Assembly: GCF_030818695.1 (NCBI RefSeq)
Contig: NZ_JAUTAR010000001.1
Coordinates: forward strand, 2,102,501 to 2,166,500
From: Chryseobacterium sp. SORGH_AS_0447
GTDB lineage: Bacteria > Bacteroidota > Bacteroidia > Flavobacteriales > Weeksellaceae
Direction of reading: 5' to 3'
Length of the DNA: 64,000 nucleotides
Positions 39,484 to 47,482 of this stretch are shown one piece after another (positions within the stretch are counted from its first letter, which is position 1; every line of letters starts with the position of its first letter). The position numbers and the translations under genes are program-made. Below the pieces are notes generated by a model. That model searched no databases and was not told the DNA's origin. It saw only the letters and a list, made by a program, of their open reading frames with translations.

Positions 39484-41811
39484 ATGAAAAAGTTAATTGT
39501 AATCGCCACCTTGGCGCTGGCCCCTGTGTTTTCCGCGCAGGAAATGGTAACAAAACCGGTACAGGCGTATCAGACGGCACAGTATCAGGCGAAAAAGAAA
39601 GCCTTTGTCGAAAGCCTCCTGGCAAAAATGACGCTCGACGAAAAAATCGGACAGCTGAACTTACCAAGCTCTGGCGACTTTACCACCGGACTGGCAAAAA
39701 GCTCGGATATCGGTAAAAAAGTGGAGCAGGGATTAGTCGGAGGATTGTTCAACATAAAAGGAGCAGATAAAATCAAGGCCGTACAGAAAGTCGCGGTGGA
39801 AAACAGCCGACTGAAAATCCCTTTGATCTTCGGGATGGACGTGATCCACGGTTATGAAACCACTTTCCCGATTCCGTTGGGACTGGCTTCTTCGTGGGAC
39901 ATGAACCTCGTTCAGCAATCCGTAAGGGTGGCAGCAAAAGAAGCGGCGGCCGACGGCATCAACTGGACGTTCTCGCCAATGGTGGACATCTCCCGCGAGC
40001 CAAGATGGGGCAGGGTTTCCGAAGGTTCCGGGGAAGATCCGTACCTGGGAAGTGAAATTGCCAAAAACATGGTATACGGCTACCAGGGAAAAGACCTGGC
40101 TAACGGAACCAACATCTTAGCCTGTGTAAAACACTTTGCGCTGTACGGGGCAGGAGAAGCCGGAAGAGATTACAACACCGTGGACATGAGCCACGTAAGA
40201 ATGTACAACGAATATTTCCCGCCATATAAAGCAGCGGTGGATGCCGGGGTAGCTTCCGTAATGGCTTCTTTCAATGAAGTGGACGGAGTGCCGGCTACCG
40301 GAAACCGGTGGCTGCAGACCGAAGTGCTGAGAAATCAATGGAAGTTCAAAGGCTTTGTCGTAACCGATTATACCGGGATCAATGAAATGGTGGATCACGG
40401 AATGGGAGATCTTCAGCAGGTTTCTGCTTTGGCACTGAAAGCCGGAATCGATATGGATATGGTGGGTGAAGGATTTTTAACCACCCTGAAAAAATCGCTG
40501 GCGGAAGGAAAAGTAACCCAGGCGGAAATCGATATGGCAGCCAGAAGAATCCTGGAGGCGAAATATGATTTAGGACTGTTTGACAACCCATACAAGCATG
40601 GCGATGCGAAATTAGCAGCGAAAGAAGTTTACAGCATGGAAAACAGAAACATCGCAAGAAATGTAGCCGCTCAGTCTATGGTCCTGATGAAAAACGACAA
40701 CAATGTGCTGCCTTTGAAGAAATTAGGAACCGTTGCTGTGATCGGACCATTGGTCAACAACTCGATGAACATGGCCGGAACCTGGAGTGTGGCCACCAAA
40801 CATGCTATTTCCGTAAACCTGATGCAGGGTCTCCAGGCAAGCTATGGCAAAGATGTGAAATTCCTTTCTGCAAAAGGGGCGAATATAGACTATGATGCCA
40901 AACTGGAAGACATCTATGCAGCCCACGGCAAAAAAACCGACCGTGACAGCCGTTCGAAAGAAGCGCTGCTAAAAGAAGCGGTAGACGTAGCTAACAAAGC
41001 CGATGTCATCGTGCTGGCAATCGGGGAATCCGCTGAAATGAGCGGGGAATCCTCTTCCAGAACCGAAATCACCATTCCGCAGTCACAGGTAGACCTGCTG
41101 AACGAGCTGAAAAAGACAGGAAAGCCGATCGCCATGGTATTGTTCACGGGCCGTCCGCTGGCTTTAACCAATGTAAAAGATACGCCGGATGCCATCCTGA
41201 ATGCCTGGTTCCCGGGTTCTGAAGCAGGAAGCGCCATCGCCGACGTCCTTTTCGGAAAAGTAAATCCGTCCGGAAAACTGCCGATGACGTTCCCGAGAAG
41301 CTTGGGACAGGTGCCGATCTATTACAACGCCAAGAATACCGGCCGTCCTTTGGATCAGAAGCTGGTCGACAAATGCGAATACCAGAGATTCCGTTCCAAT
41401 TATATGGACGAGTGCAACACCCCGCTGTACCCGTTCGGATACGGATTAAGCTATACGAAATTCAACTATTCCGATATGACCGTTTCCAATGCCAACCCGA
41501 AAGGCAACCAGACGGTGCAGGCTTCGGTAACCATTACCAACTCCGGAAACTATGACGGGGCAGAAGTCGTTCAGTTATACATCAGGGATATGGTGGGAAG
41601 CATCACCAGACCCGTAAAAGAACTGAAAGGCTTCCAGAAAGTCATGCTGAAAAAAGGCGAATCCAAAAAAGTAACCTTCGACATTACACCGGAAAACCTG
41701 AAGTTCTACAACGGTGACCTGAAATACGATTGGGAGCCGGGAGAGTTCGATATCATGATCGGGACCAACTCCTCAGACGTACAACATTCAAAAATCAACT
41801 GGACCAGATAA
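39484..41811 (+). CDS. bglX: GH3 beta-glucosidase (BglX-like)
   Basis: 775 residues. Signal peptide (LIVIATLALAPVFSAQ), so periplasmic. Full three-part GH3: TIM-barrel domain with MTLDEKIGQLNLPSSG, GMDVIHGYETTFPIPLGLA, FSPMVDISREPRWGRVSEG and the nucleophile Asp in GFVVTDYTGI (about residue 294); an alpha/beta sandwich domain with ESSSRTEITIPQSQVDLL supplying the acid/base region; and a C-terminal FnIII-like domain (AEVVQLYIRDMVGSITRPV). In the beta-1,2-glucan locus of gut Bacteroides, the GH3 partner of GH144 splits sophorose-type oligosaccharides, which would fit here. Followed by a strong terminator, the end of the locus. Confidence 0.93.
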   Translation: MKKLIVIATLALAPVFSAQEMVTKPVQAYQTAQYQAKKKAFVESLLAKMTLDEKIGQLNLPSSGDFTTGLAKSSDIGKKVEQGLVGGLFNIKGADKIKAVQKVAVENSRLKIPLIFGMDVIHGYETTFPIPLGLASSWDMNLVQQSVRVAAKEAAADGINWTFSPMVDISREPRWGRVSEGSGEDPYLGSEIAKNMVYGYQGKDLANGTNILACVKHFALYGAGEAGRDYNTVDMSHVRMYNEYFPPYKAAVDAGVASVMASFNEVDGVPATGNRWLQTEVLRNQWKFKGFVVTDYTGINEMVDHGMGDLQQVSALALKAGIDMDMVGEGFLTTLKKSLAEGKVTQAEIDMAARRILEAKYDLGLFDNPYKHGDAKLAAKEVYSMENRNIARNVAAQSMVLMKNDNNVLPLKKLGTVAVIGPLVNNSMNMAGTWSVATKHAISVNLMQGLQASYGKDVKFLSAKGANIDYDAKLEDIYAAHGKKTDRDSRSKEALLKEAVDVANKADVIVLAIGESAEMSGESSSRTEITIPQSQVDLLNELKKTGKPIAMVLFTGRPLALTNVKDTPDAILNAWFPGSEAGSAIADVLFGKVNPSGKLPMTFPRSLGQVPIYYNAKNTGRPLDQKLVDKCEYQRFRSNYMDECNTPLYPFGYGLSYTKFNYSDMTVSNANPKGNQTVQASVTITNSGNYDGAEVVQLYIRDMVGSITRPVKELKGFQKVMLKKGESKKVTFDITPENLKFYNGDLKYDWEPGEFDIMIGTNSSDVQHSKINWTR

Positions 41812-41820
41812 ATCCTAAGA

Positions 41821-41847
41821 AAGCCGCTCATCAGAAGCGGCTTTTTT
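41821..41847. terminator. Terminator at the end of the glycan locus
   Basis: Stem AAGCCGCT / AGCGGCTT (41821-41828 / 41836-41843) with a 7-base loop and a run of T. Confidence 0.88.
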
Positions 41848-41965
41848 TGTCTGATCATGTAAACAGCAAAACAAACAATGCATTCAAGTTCACTCTTACA
41901 CGCTAAGAAAGTTCCGGAGGAGTGATCAGTTAATAGCGACAAATCATCATTTTTCTTTAGGAGCT

Positions 41966-42053
41966 TTTCCCGCTATCCACTGTATCTTTTTCGCCAGCGC
42001 CCGTTCCCGCCGCAAAAAAAGGATGCCGTTCCTATCGGGGCTAATGATAACAG
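41966..42053. repeat. Degenerate dispersed intergenic repeat (CCCGCT...ATCGGGGCTAA), copy 2
   Basis: Starts TTTCCCGCTATCC and ends ATCGGGGCTAATGATAACAG, like 38453-38535. Confidence 0.6.
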
Positions 42054-42058
42054 ACCGC

Positions 42059-42089
42059 AAAAAACCGGCAGATTCTAAAAACCTGCCGG
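42059..42089 (-). terminator. Minus-strand terminator downstream of the alcohol dehydrogenase
   Basis: CCGGCAG (42065-42071) / CTGCCGG (42083-42089), 7-bp stem, followed on the minus strand by six T (A-run at 42059-42064). It lies 180 bases beyond the stop codon of the gene it probably serves. Confidence 0.65.
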
Positions 42090-42201
42090 ATATTGCTTTT
42101 TAAAGATTAAATGTAAATAACGTGAATTCGATAATATCCTATCTACTTTCAAAATAAAGAGCGTCAGATGAATCAGTCAAAATTTGGTTTGTAGTGTTGG
42201 C

Positions 42202-42238
42202 GGAAAACTTCCAGCCTCCAGCTTCCTTCTTCCAGCCT
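42202..42238 (-). repeat. Dispersed 37-base intergenic repeat, copy 2 (inverted)
   Basis: Reverse complement matches 22521-22557 at 34 of 37 positions (mismatches clustered in the middle). Confidence 0.75.
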
Positions 42239-42268
42239 TTTCACCTGCTTTCTGCTTCGATGTTGCAT

Positions 42269-43438
42269 CTATCCCGCAACAACAGCCTCCTCAGCATAGA
42301 CCGCCCCTTCGTAGCACGCATTGTAAATCGCTTTCAGTTCTTCCAGGGAAGGAACTCTCGGATTAAAGCCTGTGCAGGGATCAGCCAGCGCATTGGCCGT
42401 AATATAATCAAGATTCTTCTCCCAATCCGCTTTCGTAATCCCGAAATCTTTGATCGCCGACTGGTTGTTTACTTCGGAACGGAGGGTTTCAATAGCCTGG
42501 GCCAGATCTTCAGCAGTTTCTTTACCGATAATCTTTGCCAGATCAGGATAACGCTCTGTTGCCTGCGCGTTGTAACGGATCACGTTCGGAAGGAAAATGG
42601 CATTGGATGCCCCGTGAGGAATTCCGTACAGTGCACCAACCTGGTGAGACAGCGAGTGAACAATTCCCAGCCATGCATTGTTGAATGCCAGGCCTGCCAT
42701 AAAGGAAGCATCATGCATATTCTGACGGGCCGTGATATTGCCCGGATTTTCTACCGCTTCTTTCAGATTATCGAAAACGATCTCCAGGCCGCCTTTAGAA
42801 AGTGCATCTGCAATATTGTTATCGATGTTGGAAACGTAAGCTTCCACACAGTGGGTGAGGGCATCAAGTCCGGTATTGGACGTTACATGCGCCGGCATCG
42901 AAGCACAGATCTCACCGTCAACGATCGCAATATCCGGAGTTAACTCATAAGAAACGATCGGGTATTTTACCCCTTTTTCTCGGTCGGTAATCACGGCAAG
43001 GCCTGTTGTTTCAGTTCCGGTTCCGCTGGTGGAAGGGATGGCGATAAAGCGTGCTTTTTTTCTCAGGACAGGAACCGTAAACGGCTTGATCATCGCATCA
43101 AAATCCGCATCAGGATATTCGTAAAATACCCACATGATCTTAGCCGCGTCAATAGCGGAGCATCCTCCCAGCCCGATGATCCAGTCCGGTTCAAAATTCT
43201 GCATGATTTCAGCACCTTTCAGGCAGGTTGCAGATGACGGGTCTTCTTCGACCCCTTCGAATACCCGGGTTTCAATACCACCTTCGTTAAGGTAAGCAAT
43301 AGCCTTATCCAGTGTTCCGCTTTTTCTCATTGAGCTTCCACCGGTTACGATAACCGCTTTTTTACCGTTGATATTTTTTAGTTCTTCAAGCGTTCCCGCA
43401 CCGTGGAAAACTTCTCCTGCAATAAATAATTTACTCAT
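42269..43438 (-). CDS. Iron-containing alcohol dehydrogenase
   Basis: 389 residues from the ATG ending at 43438 (MSKLFIAGEVFHGAG), chosen over an upstream in-frame ATG that adds 20 residues without family similarity. Type III Fe-dependent ADH: NAD-binding region with TGGSSMRKSG and IIGLGGCSAIDAAK; PSTSGTGTETTGLAVI; metal ligands in the NTGLDALTHCVEAYVS segment and in the C-terminal signature GIVHSLSHQVGALYGIPHG. Interconverts alcohols and aldehydes with NAD(P)H; substrate unknown (butanol, propanediol or lactaldehyde types are possible). An AraC regulator lies 67 bases upstream in the same orientation and may control it. Confidence 0.92.
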   Translation of the reverse strand: MSKLFIAGEVFHGAGTLEELKNINGKKAVIVTGGSSMRKSGTLDKAIAYLNEGGIETRVFEGVEEDPSSATCLKGAEIMQNFEPDWIIGLGGCSAIDAAKIMWVFYEYPDADFDAMIKPFTVPVLRKKARFIAIPSTSGTGTETTGLAVITDREKGVKYPIVSYELTPDIAIVDGEICASMPAHVTSNTGLDALTHCVEAYVSNIDNNIADALSKGGLEIVFDNLKEAVENPGNITARQNMHDASFMAGLAFNNAWLGIVHSLSHQVGALYGIPHGASNAIFLPNVIRYNAQATERYPDLAKIIGKETAEDLAQAIETLRSEVNNQSAIKDFGITKADWEKNLDYITANALADPCTGFNPRVPSLEELKAIYNACYEGAVYAEEAVVAG

Positions 43439-43504
43439 TTTCTTTCTGATTTTTGATAGGACAAAATTAGCCAGGCAGAAATGAGTGGTGTTATACAAAC
43501 AGGA

Positions 43505-44389
43505 CTACGCGTTATACATTTGCGCCAGTTCTTGCTGAAGCTCGGTCGGTGTTTCTTTGAGTTTCGCTTTGACAAACTTGTTGAGGGCAGACGGAGAATT
43601 GAAGCCCAGATCAAAAGCAATTTCCTTATGAGAAAGATCGGAAAACATCAGCTGGCGTTTTATTTCCATCAATATCCTGTTGTGAATGGCCTGGATGGCG
43701 GTTTCGCCGCAATGCTTCTTTGTAACGGCATTCAGCTTTTTCGGAGTGATGGCAAGCTCGCCGGCATAATATTGAACGGTCCGGTACTGCTTGTACTGTT
43801 CATTCAGTAATTTTTTAAACCGTACATACAATGGTTTGTCAGCCGTATCCTTATGTAAAACGGGATGCAGGCCATGAACCGATTCAATTAAGCCCAAAAG
43901 AAAAATCTTGATCCGGAATCTCGCCTGTTCTTTTTTGATCAGGCTCGGTTTCTCATAAATGATCTGGATATTCTGAATCAGCTGATAACTTTCTTTAAAA
44001 TCATCCGGAGAAAGAATCGTGCAGTTCAGCTGCGTGGAAAGATTTACATTATAGGTACTCAGCTCGTTCTTCAGAATATCGGAACAGAATAAAATCTCTT
44101 CAAACAGGATGATCTTTCCTTTAGCATCATGGCTCAGATCCGAAACAAAATGAACCTGTTCCGGAAAGACTACGGAAATTTTGCCGGCCTTCAGCGGATG
44201 GATCTTCGATTCGATATGAAGGCTGAGGGTTCCGCTTTCCATAACAATGATCAGGAAATGGTCTTTTTTATGGGGTCTTGTATAATTTTTCAGATATTCT
44301 TCCGTCAGATCAAATACCCGGAAAGACAGGTTTCGGTCTTCCTCTTTTTGAATATTATTTTTAATTTCTAATTTCTTCAGACTGCCCAT
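43505..44389 (-). CDS. AraC-family transcriptional regulator
   Basis: 294 residues. N-terminal cupin-like sensor part (HFLIIVMESGTLSLHIESK, then KAGKISVVFPEQVHFVSDL), linking helices, and a C-terminal AraC double helix-turn-helix: YYAGELAITPKKLNAVTKKH and SHKEIAFDLGFNSPSALNKF, then KAKLKETPTELQQ. Directly upstream of the Fe-alcohol dehydrogenase and in the same orientation, so local control is likely. The cupin part suggests that a small molecule (for instance an aldehyde) is sensed; this is inference. Confidence 0.9.
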   Translation of the reverse strand: MGSLKKLEIKNNIQKEEDRNLSFRVFDLTEEYLKNYTRPHKKDHFLIIVMESGTLSLHIESKIHPLKAGKISVVFPEQVHFVSDLSHDAKGKIILFEEILFCSDILKNELSTYNVNLSTQLNCTILSPDDFKESYQLIQNIQIIYEKPSLIKKEQARFRIKIFLLGLIESVHGLHPVLHKDTADKPLYVRFKKLLNEQYKQYRTVQYYAGELAITPKKLNAVTKKHCGETAIQAIHNRILMEIKRQLMFSDLSHKEIAFDLGFNSPSALNKFVKAKLKETPTELQQELAQMYNA

Positions 44390-44514
44390 TCTATTTCATT
44401 ATTGTTTAAAACAAAGCAGCAAAGGTAAAACAAAACATTTTAAATGCAGGAGGTTGATATCAATCCTTGATGGGAAACAATTGTAAAGCCATACATGTGA
44501 ATGAGCAAAAAAAT

Positions 44515-44543
44515 ATTCCGTAGGAATATCATCTGTGTAGAAA
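44515..44543 (+). repeat. ATTCCnTAGGAAT repeat, copy 1
   Basis: Palindrome ATTCC-G-TAGGAAT followed by ATCATCTGTGTAGAAA. Two more copies are at 47349-47377 and 47390-47414. Confidence 0.7.
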
Positions 44544-44745
44544 ATAACAGTTTTCCAATGTATACCGCACGCCGTAGGTGTGCTATTTTAAGAAAGACTG
44601 TAGCAAAATTAAATATACTGGACTTCGCATTTGTTTTATTGATATAAATTCTATCCCTCGTTAAGGCAGATCAAATCCATTCATAAAATACAGTTGAGGA
44701 ATATAAATCAGTAAAGCAGGATTTTCATCTCTCGCCGAAAAATCT

Positions 44746-44753
44746 TATTTTTG
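44746..44753 (+). promoter_or_regulatory. -7 promoter box of purB
   Basis: TATTTTTG, 23 bases before the purB ATG at 44777. Confidence 0.6.
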
Positions 44754-44776
44754 CATACCTAAAAGTAAAAGAAAGA

Positions 44777-46204
44777 ATGAATTCCTACAAAAATCCATTG
44801 GAAGAGCGCTACTCCAGTGAAGAAATGTTATTTAACTTCTCACACAATAACAAATTCCGCACCTGGAGAAAACTTTGGATCGCGCTGGCTGAAATCGAAA
44901 AAGATTTAGGCCTTGACATCACCGACGAGCAGATTGCAGAACTGAAAGCCAATGCTGAAAACATCGATTACGATAAAGCGGCAGAATACGAGAAAAAGTT
45001 CCGTCATGATGTGATGGCGCACGTTCATACCTATGGAGATGTGGCTCCTTCAGCCAAAGGAATCATTCACCTGGGGGCAACTTCTGCGTTTGTAGGGGAT
45101 AATACGGACCTGATCCAGATCCGTGACGGACTATTAATTTTAAAGAAAAAATTAGTAAACGTTATCAAAAACTTAGCGGACTTCGCTATCGAATACAAAG
45201 ATCTTCCGACTTTAGGATTTACCCATTTCCAGCCGGCACAGCTGACGACCGTTGGAAAAAGAGCAACCCTTTGGTTACAGAGCTTGGTGCTTGATATCGA
45301 AGAGCTGGATTTCTTCCTGGAAACTTTAAGATTCAGAGGTGTAAAAGGAACGACGGGAACTGCGGCAAGCTTCCTGGAATTGTTTAACGGAGATTATTCC
45401 AAAGTAAAACACTTAGATAAGGAATTGTCGAAAAGATTCGGTTTCGAAAAAGTGTTTGGGGTATCCGGACAGACCTACGACCGTAAAATTGATGCTAAAG
45501 TGGTTGCCTTATTAGGAAATATTGCACAATCTGCTCATAAATTCACCAACGATTTACGTTTGCTTCAGAACCTGAAGGAAATTGAAGAACCGTTCGAGAA
45601 AAACCAGATCGGTTCATCAGCCATGGCTTACAAGCGTAACCCGATGAGAAGCGAAAGAATCGGAGCCCTGGCAAAATATGTAATGTCTCTTACCACCAGC
45701 TCTGCAATGGTCGCTTCAACGCAGTGGTTCGAAAGAACACTGGATGATTCTGCCAACAAGAGGTTAACCATTCCGCAGGCATTTTTAGCAGTAGATGCCA
45801 TTCTCTTGATCTGGAACAACATTATGAATGGAATAGTAGTGTATCCGAACAGAATCAACAAACATATTATGGATGAGCTGCCTTTCATGGCAACGGAATA
45901 CATCATCATGGAAGAAGTGAAAGCCGGTGGCGACCGTCAGGAAATCCACGAAGTAATCCGGGTTCACTCCATGGAAGCTTCCAAGCAGGTAAAAATGGAA
46001 GGGAAAGAAAACGACCTGATCGAAAGAATCCTCAACGACGAGTCCTTAAAATTCGATAAGTCGAAACTGAAAGAAGTACTGGATCCTAAAAACTTCATTG
46101 GTTTTGCCCCGATCCAGACGGAAGAATTCATTAAAAACGAAGTACAGCCGATCATCGATCAGAACAACGACCTGATCGGACTCGAAGCTGATCTTAAAGT
46201 ATAA
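44777..46204 (+). CDS. purB: Adenylosuccinate lyase
   Basis: 475 residues. Acts twice in purine synthesis: it releases fumarate from SAICAR and from adenylosuccinate. Fumarase/aspartase superfamily: HDVMAHVHTYG and HLGATSAFVGDNTDLIQ near the N-terminus, GFTHFQPAQLTTVGKRA in the middle, and the flexible signature loop GSSAMAYKRNPMRSE (about residue 280) with the catalytic Ser. Length and C-terminal helices are normal. Own -7 box; double hairpin after the gene. purL lies 1.3 kb downstream, but is separated by terminators. Confidence 0.97.
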   Translation: MNSYKNPLEERYSSEEMLFNFSHNNKFRTWRKLWIALAEIEKDLGLDITDEQIAELKANAENIDYDKAAEYEKKFRHDVMAHVHTYGDVAPSAKGIIHLGATSAFVGDNTDLIQIRDGLLILKKKLVNVIKNLADFAIEYKDLPTLGFTHFQPAQLTTVGKRATLWLQSLVLDIEELDFFLETLRFRGVKGTTGTAASFLELFNGDYSKVKHLDKELSKRFGFEKVFGVSGQTYDRKIDAKVVALLGNIAQSAHKFTNDLRLLQNLKEIEEPFEKNQIGSSAMAYKRNPMRSERIGALAKYVMSLTTSSAMVASTQWFERTLDDSANKRLTIPQAFLAVDAILLIWNNIMNGIVVYPNRINKHIMDELPFMATEYIIMEEVKAGGDRQEIHEVIRVHSMEASKQVKMEGKENDLIERILNDESLKFDKSKLKEVLDPKNFIGFAPIQTEEFIKNEVQPIIDQNNDLIGLEADLKV

Positions 46205-46208
46205 CACC

Positions 46209-46234
46209 ATATGCAGCCCTTTTGGGCTGCATAT
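46209..46234. terminator. Perfect 11-bp hairpin after purB
   Basis: ATATGCAGCCC / GGGCTGCATAT with a TTTT loop, starting five bases after the stop codon. Confidence 0.85.
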
Positions 46235-46236
46235 TT

Positions 46237-46268
46237 ACTTTGTCAAAGCTTCAAGTCTTTGACAAAGT
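46237..46268. repeat. ACTTTGTCAAAG inverted repeat
   Basis: Arms ACTTTGTCAAAG (46237-46248) and CTTTGACAAAGT (46257-46268), perfect 12-bp stem. Same arms as the hairpin at 36983-37016 but a different loop. Placed right behind the purB terminator; could be a second terminator. Confidence 0.75.
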
Positions 46269-46298
46269 TTAAAATTAAACCATCATCTGTCTCGGCAC

Positions 46299-47267
46299 AT
46301 GAATAAATTATTCGGAGCTCTTTTATTGATACCCATGCTTTCTTTTTCCCAGCAGAAAGAGATGCTGAAGTATTTTAAATCGAAAGACTCTTTGGTTGGC
46401 GTTAAAGATCAGAACGGCAAGATCATCGTTTCGGCGCAGTTTAAAATATTTTCCTTTCTGAAAGACGGCGAACCTATACAAGGGGAAACCATTTATTTCG
46501 ACGGACCGAAGCAAGACGAAGTCCCGGAAAAAAATGTCTGGGGCTATGTCTATGACCGGAAAGGCAATTTCCTGTACCGGCCCTTTGCGTATGATAACGG
46601 AGCCGATTATTTTTCCGAAGGCGTAAGACGGTTTATCAAGAACGGGAAAGTTGGTTTTGCCGACAGAAACGGCAAGGTGATTATTGAAGCCAAACATGAT
46701 TTTGCGTCACCTTTTCATTACGGGTATGCGGCTTACTGCGACGGCTGCGACTGGGAAAAAACGGAAGATGAACATAAAGCCATTATAGGCGGAACCTGGG
46801 GTGTGATGGATTTCAAAGGTCAGATAGCTCAGCCTTTGGCAAAGTCAGCAAATACGGTTGAAGTGAATGGGAAATATTATCCATATCCGTTTTCCTATAC
46901 CCAAAAGGAAAAAAAAGTTCTCCAGTTTTTTGAAAAGCAAAACAAAAAGCTTTCGGACATCTACTATGTCAATCATTATGAAAGGTTATCGGAAGAAAAT
47001 AAAAAATTATATTTCGAAATCGTTGAACGTCCGAAAGAAAATTTTCCTTTTTATCAGGTAAACGCTTATGATTACCGGAAAGCAGAAGCCGGATTGCCCG
47101 GTTTAAAGTTTCTGGTTTCGGAAAATGACGGGAAAGTTTTCGCCCTCGAATTTGATGATGAAAAAATTCCTTTTGAAACATGGCTGGAAGAACAACGGAA
47201 GCAGGCTGTAGAATTTCAGAAAAAACATCCGGATGCACCCAATAAGTTGAATGAACTACAAAAATAA
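46299..47267 (+). CDS. Secreted WG-repeat protein
   Basis: 322 residues. Signal peptide (GALLLIPMLSFSQQ). WG repeats are visible as repeated '.G..D..G......f' units: SLVGVKDQNGKIIVSAQF, NVWGYVYDRKGNFLYRPF, KVGFADRNGKVIIEAKHDFASPF and GTWGVMDFKGQIAQPL, each of about 30-45 residues; the beta-structured region spans residues 30-190. The remaining C-terminal part is charged and mixed. Such proteins are common in Bacteroidota; function is unknown, perhaps protein binding at the envelope. Confidence 0.85.
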   Translation: MNKLFGALLLIPMLSFSQQKEMLKYFKSKDSLVGVKDQNGKIIVSAQFKIFSFLKDGEPIQGETIYFDGPKQDEVPEKNVWGYVYDRKGNFLYRPFAYDNGADYFSEGVRRFIKNGKVGFADRNGKVIIEAKHDFASPFHYGYAAYCDGCDWEKTEDEHKAIIGGTWGVMDFKGQIAQPLAKSANTVEVNGKYYPYPFSYTQKEKKVLQFFEKQNKKLSDIYYVNHYERLSEENKKLYFEIVERPKENFPFYQVNAYDYRKAEAGLPGLKFLVSENDGKVFALEFDDEKIPFETWLEEQRKQAVEFQKKHPDAPNKLNELQK

Positions 47268-47348
47268 TGATGATAAAAAATGAGAGATTGTTGTAGATTG
47301 TCGCATCACCGATGCGACAATTCAGGACACTTGTTTATTTTGACAATC

Positions 47349-47377
47349 ATTCCTTAGGAATGAAATCTGTGTAGAAA
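47349..47377 (+). repeat. ATTCCnTAGGAAT repeat, copy 2
   Basis: ATTCC-T-TAGGAAT followed by GAAATCTGTGTAGAAA; the tail is shared with the copy at 44515. Confidence 0.7.
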
Positions 47378-47389
47378 TATAGGACATGC

Positions 47390-47414
47390 ATTCCATAGGA
47401 ATGCTATCTTTGTA
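47390..47414 (+). repeat. ATTCCnTAGGAAT repeat, copy 3, carrying a promoter box
   Basis: ATTCC-A-TAGGAAT followed by GCTATCTTTGTA. Its tail creates the box TATCTTTG at 47405-47412. Confidence 0.7.
47405..47412 (+). promoter_or_regulatory. -7 promoter box upstream of purL, inside a repeat
   Basis: TATCTTTG matches TAnnTTTG, 70 bases before the purL ATG. It is part of the repeat at 47390-47414. Confidence 0.5.
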
Positions 47415-47482
47415 ATCACAAAAATGGCAGATGCCAGAAAACATTGAAATAAAAAATAAATCTAAATAAAAACTGACATCTA

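Larger units (their letters stand above)
41812..42268. other. Repeat-rich spacer between bglX and the alcohol dehydrogenase
   Basis: About 460 bases without a gene. It holds the bglX terminator, a degenerate repeat at 41966-42053, a minus-strand terminator at 42059-42089 and an inverted copy of a 37-base repeat at 42202-42238. Confidence 0.65.
44390..44776. other. Intergenic region with a dispersed repeat and the purB promoter
   Basis: About 390 bases without a gene. Contains repeat 44515-44543, further palindromic scraps near 44561-44583, and the purB -7 box. Confidence 0.6.

Noticed and set aside
42194..42943. 249-residue plus-strand frame over the alcohol dehydrogenase
   Set aside because: It is the antisense of a complete Fe-ADH with all signature motifs; its own sequence has no recognisable domain and starts in a spacer repeat.
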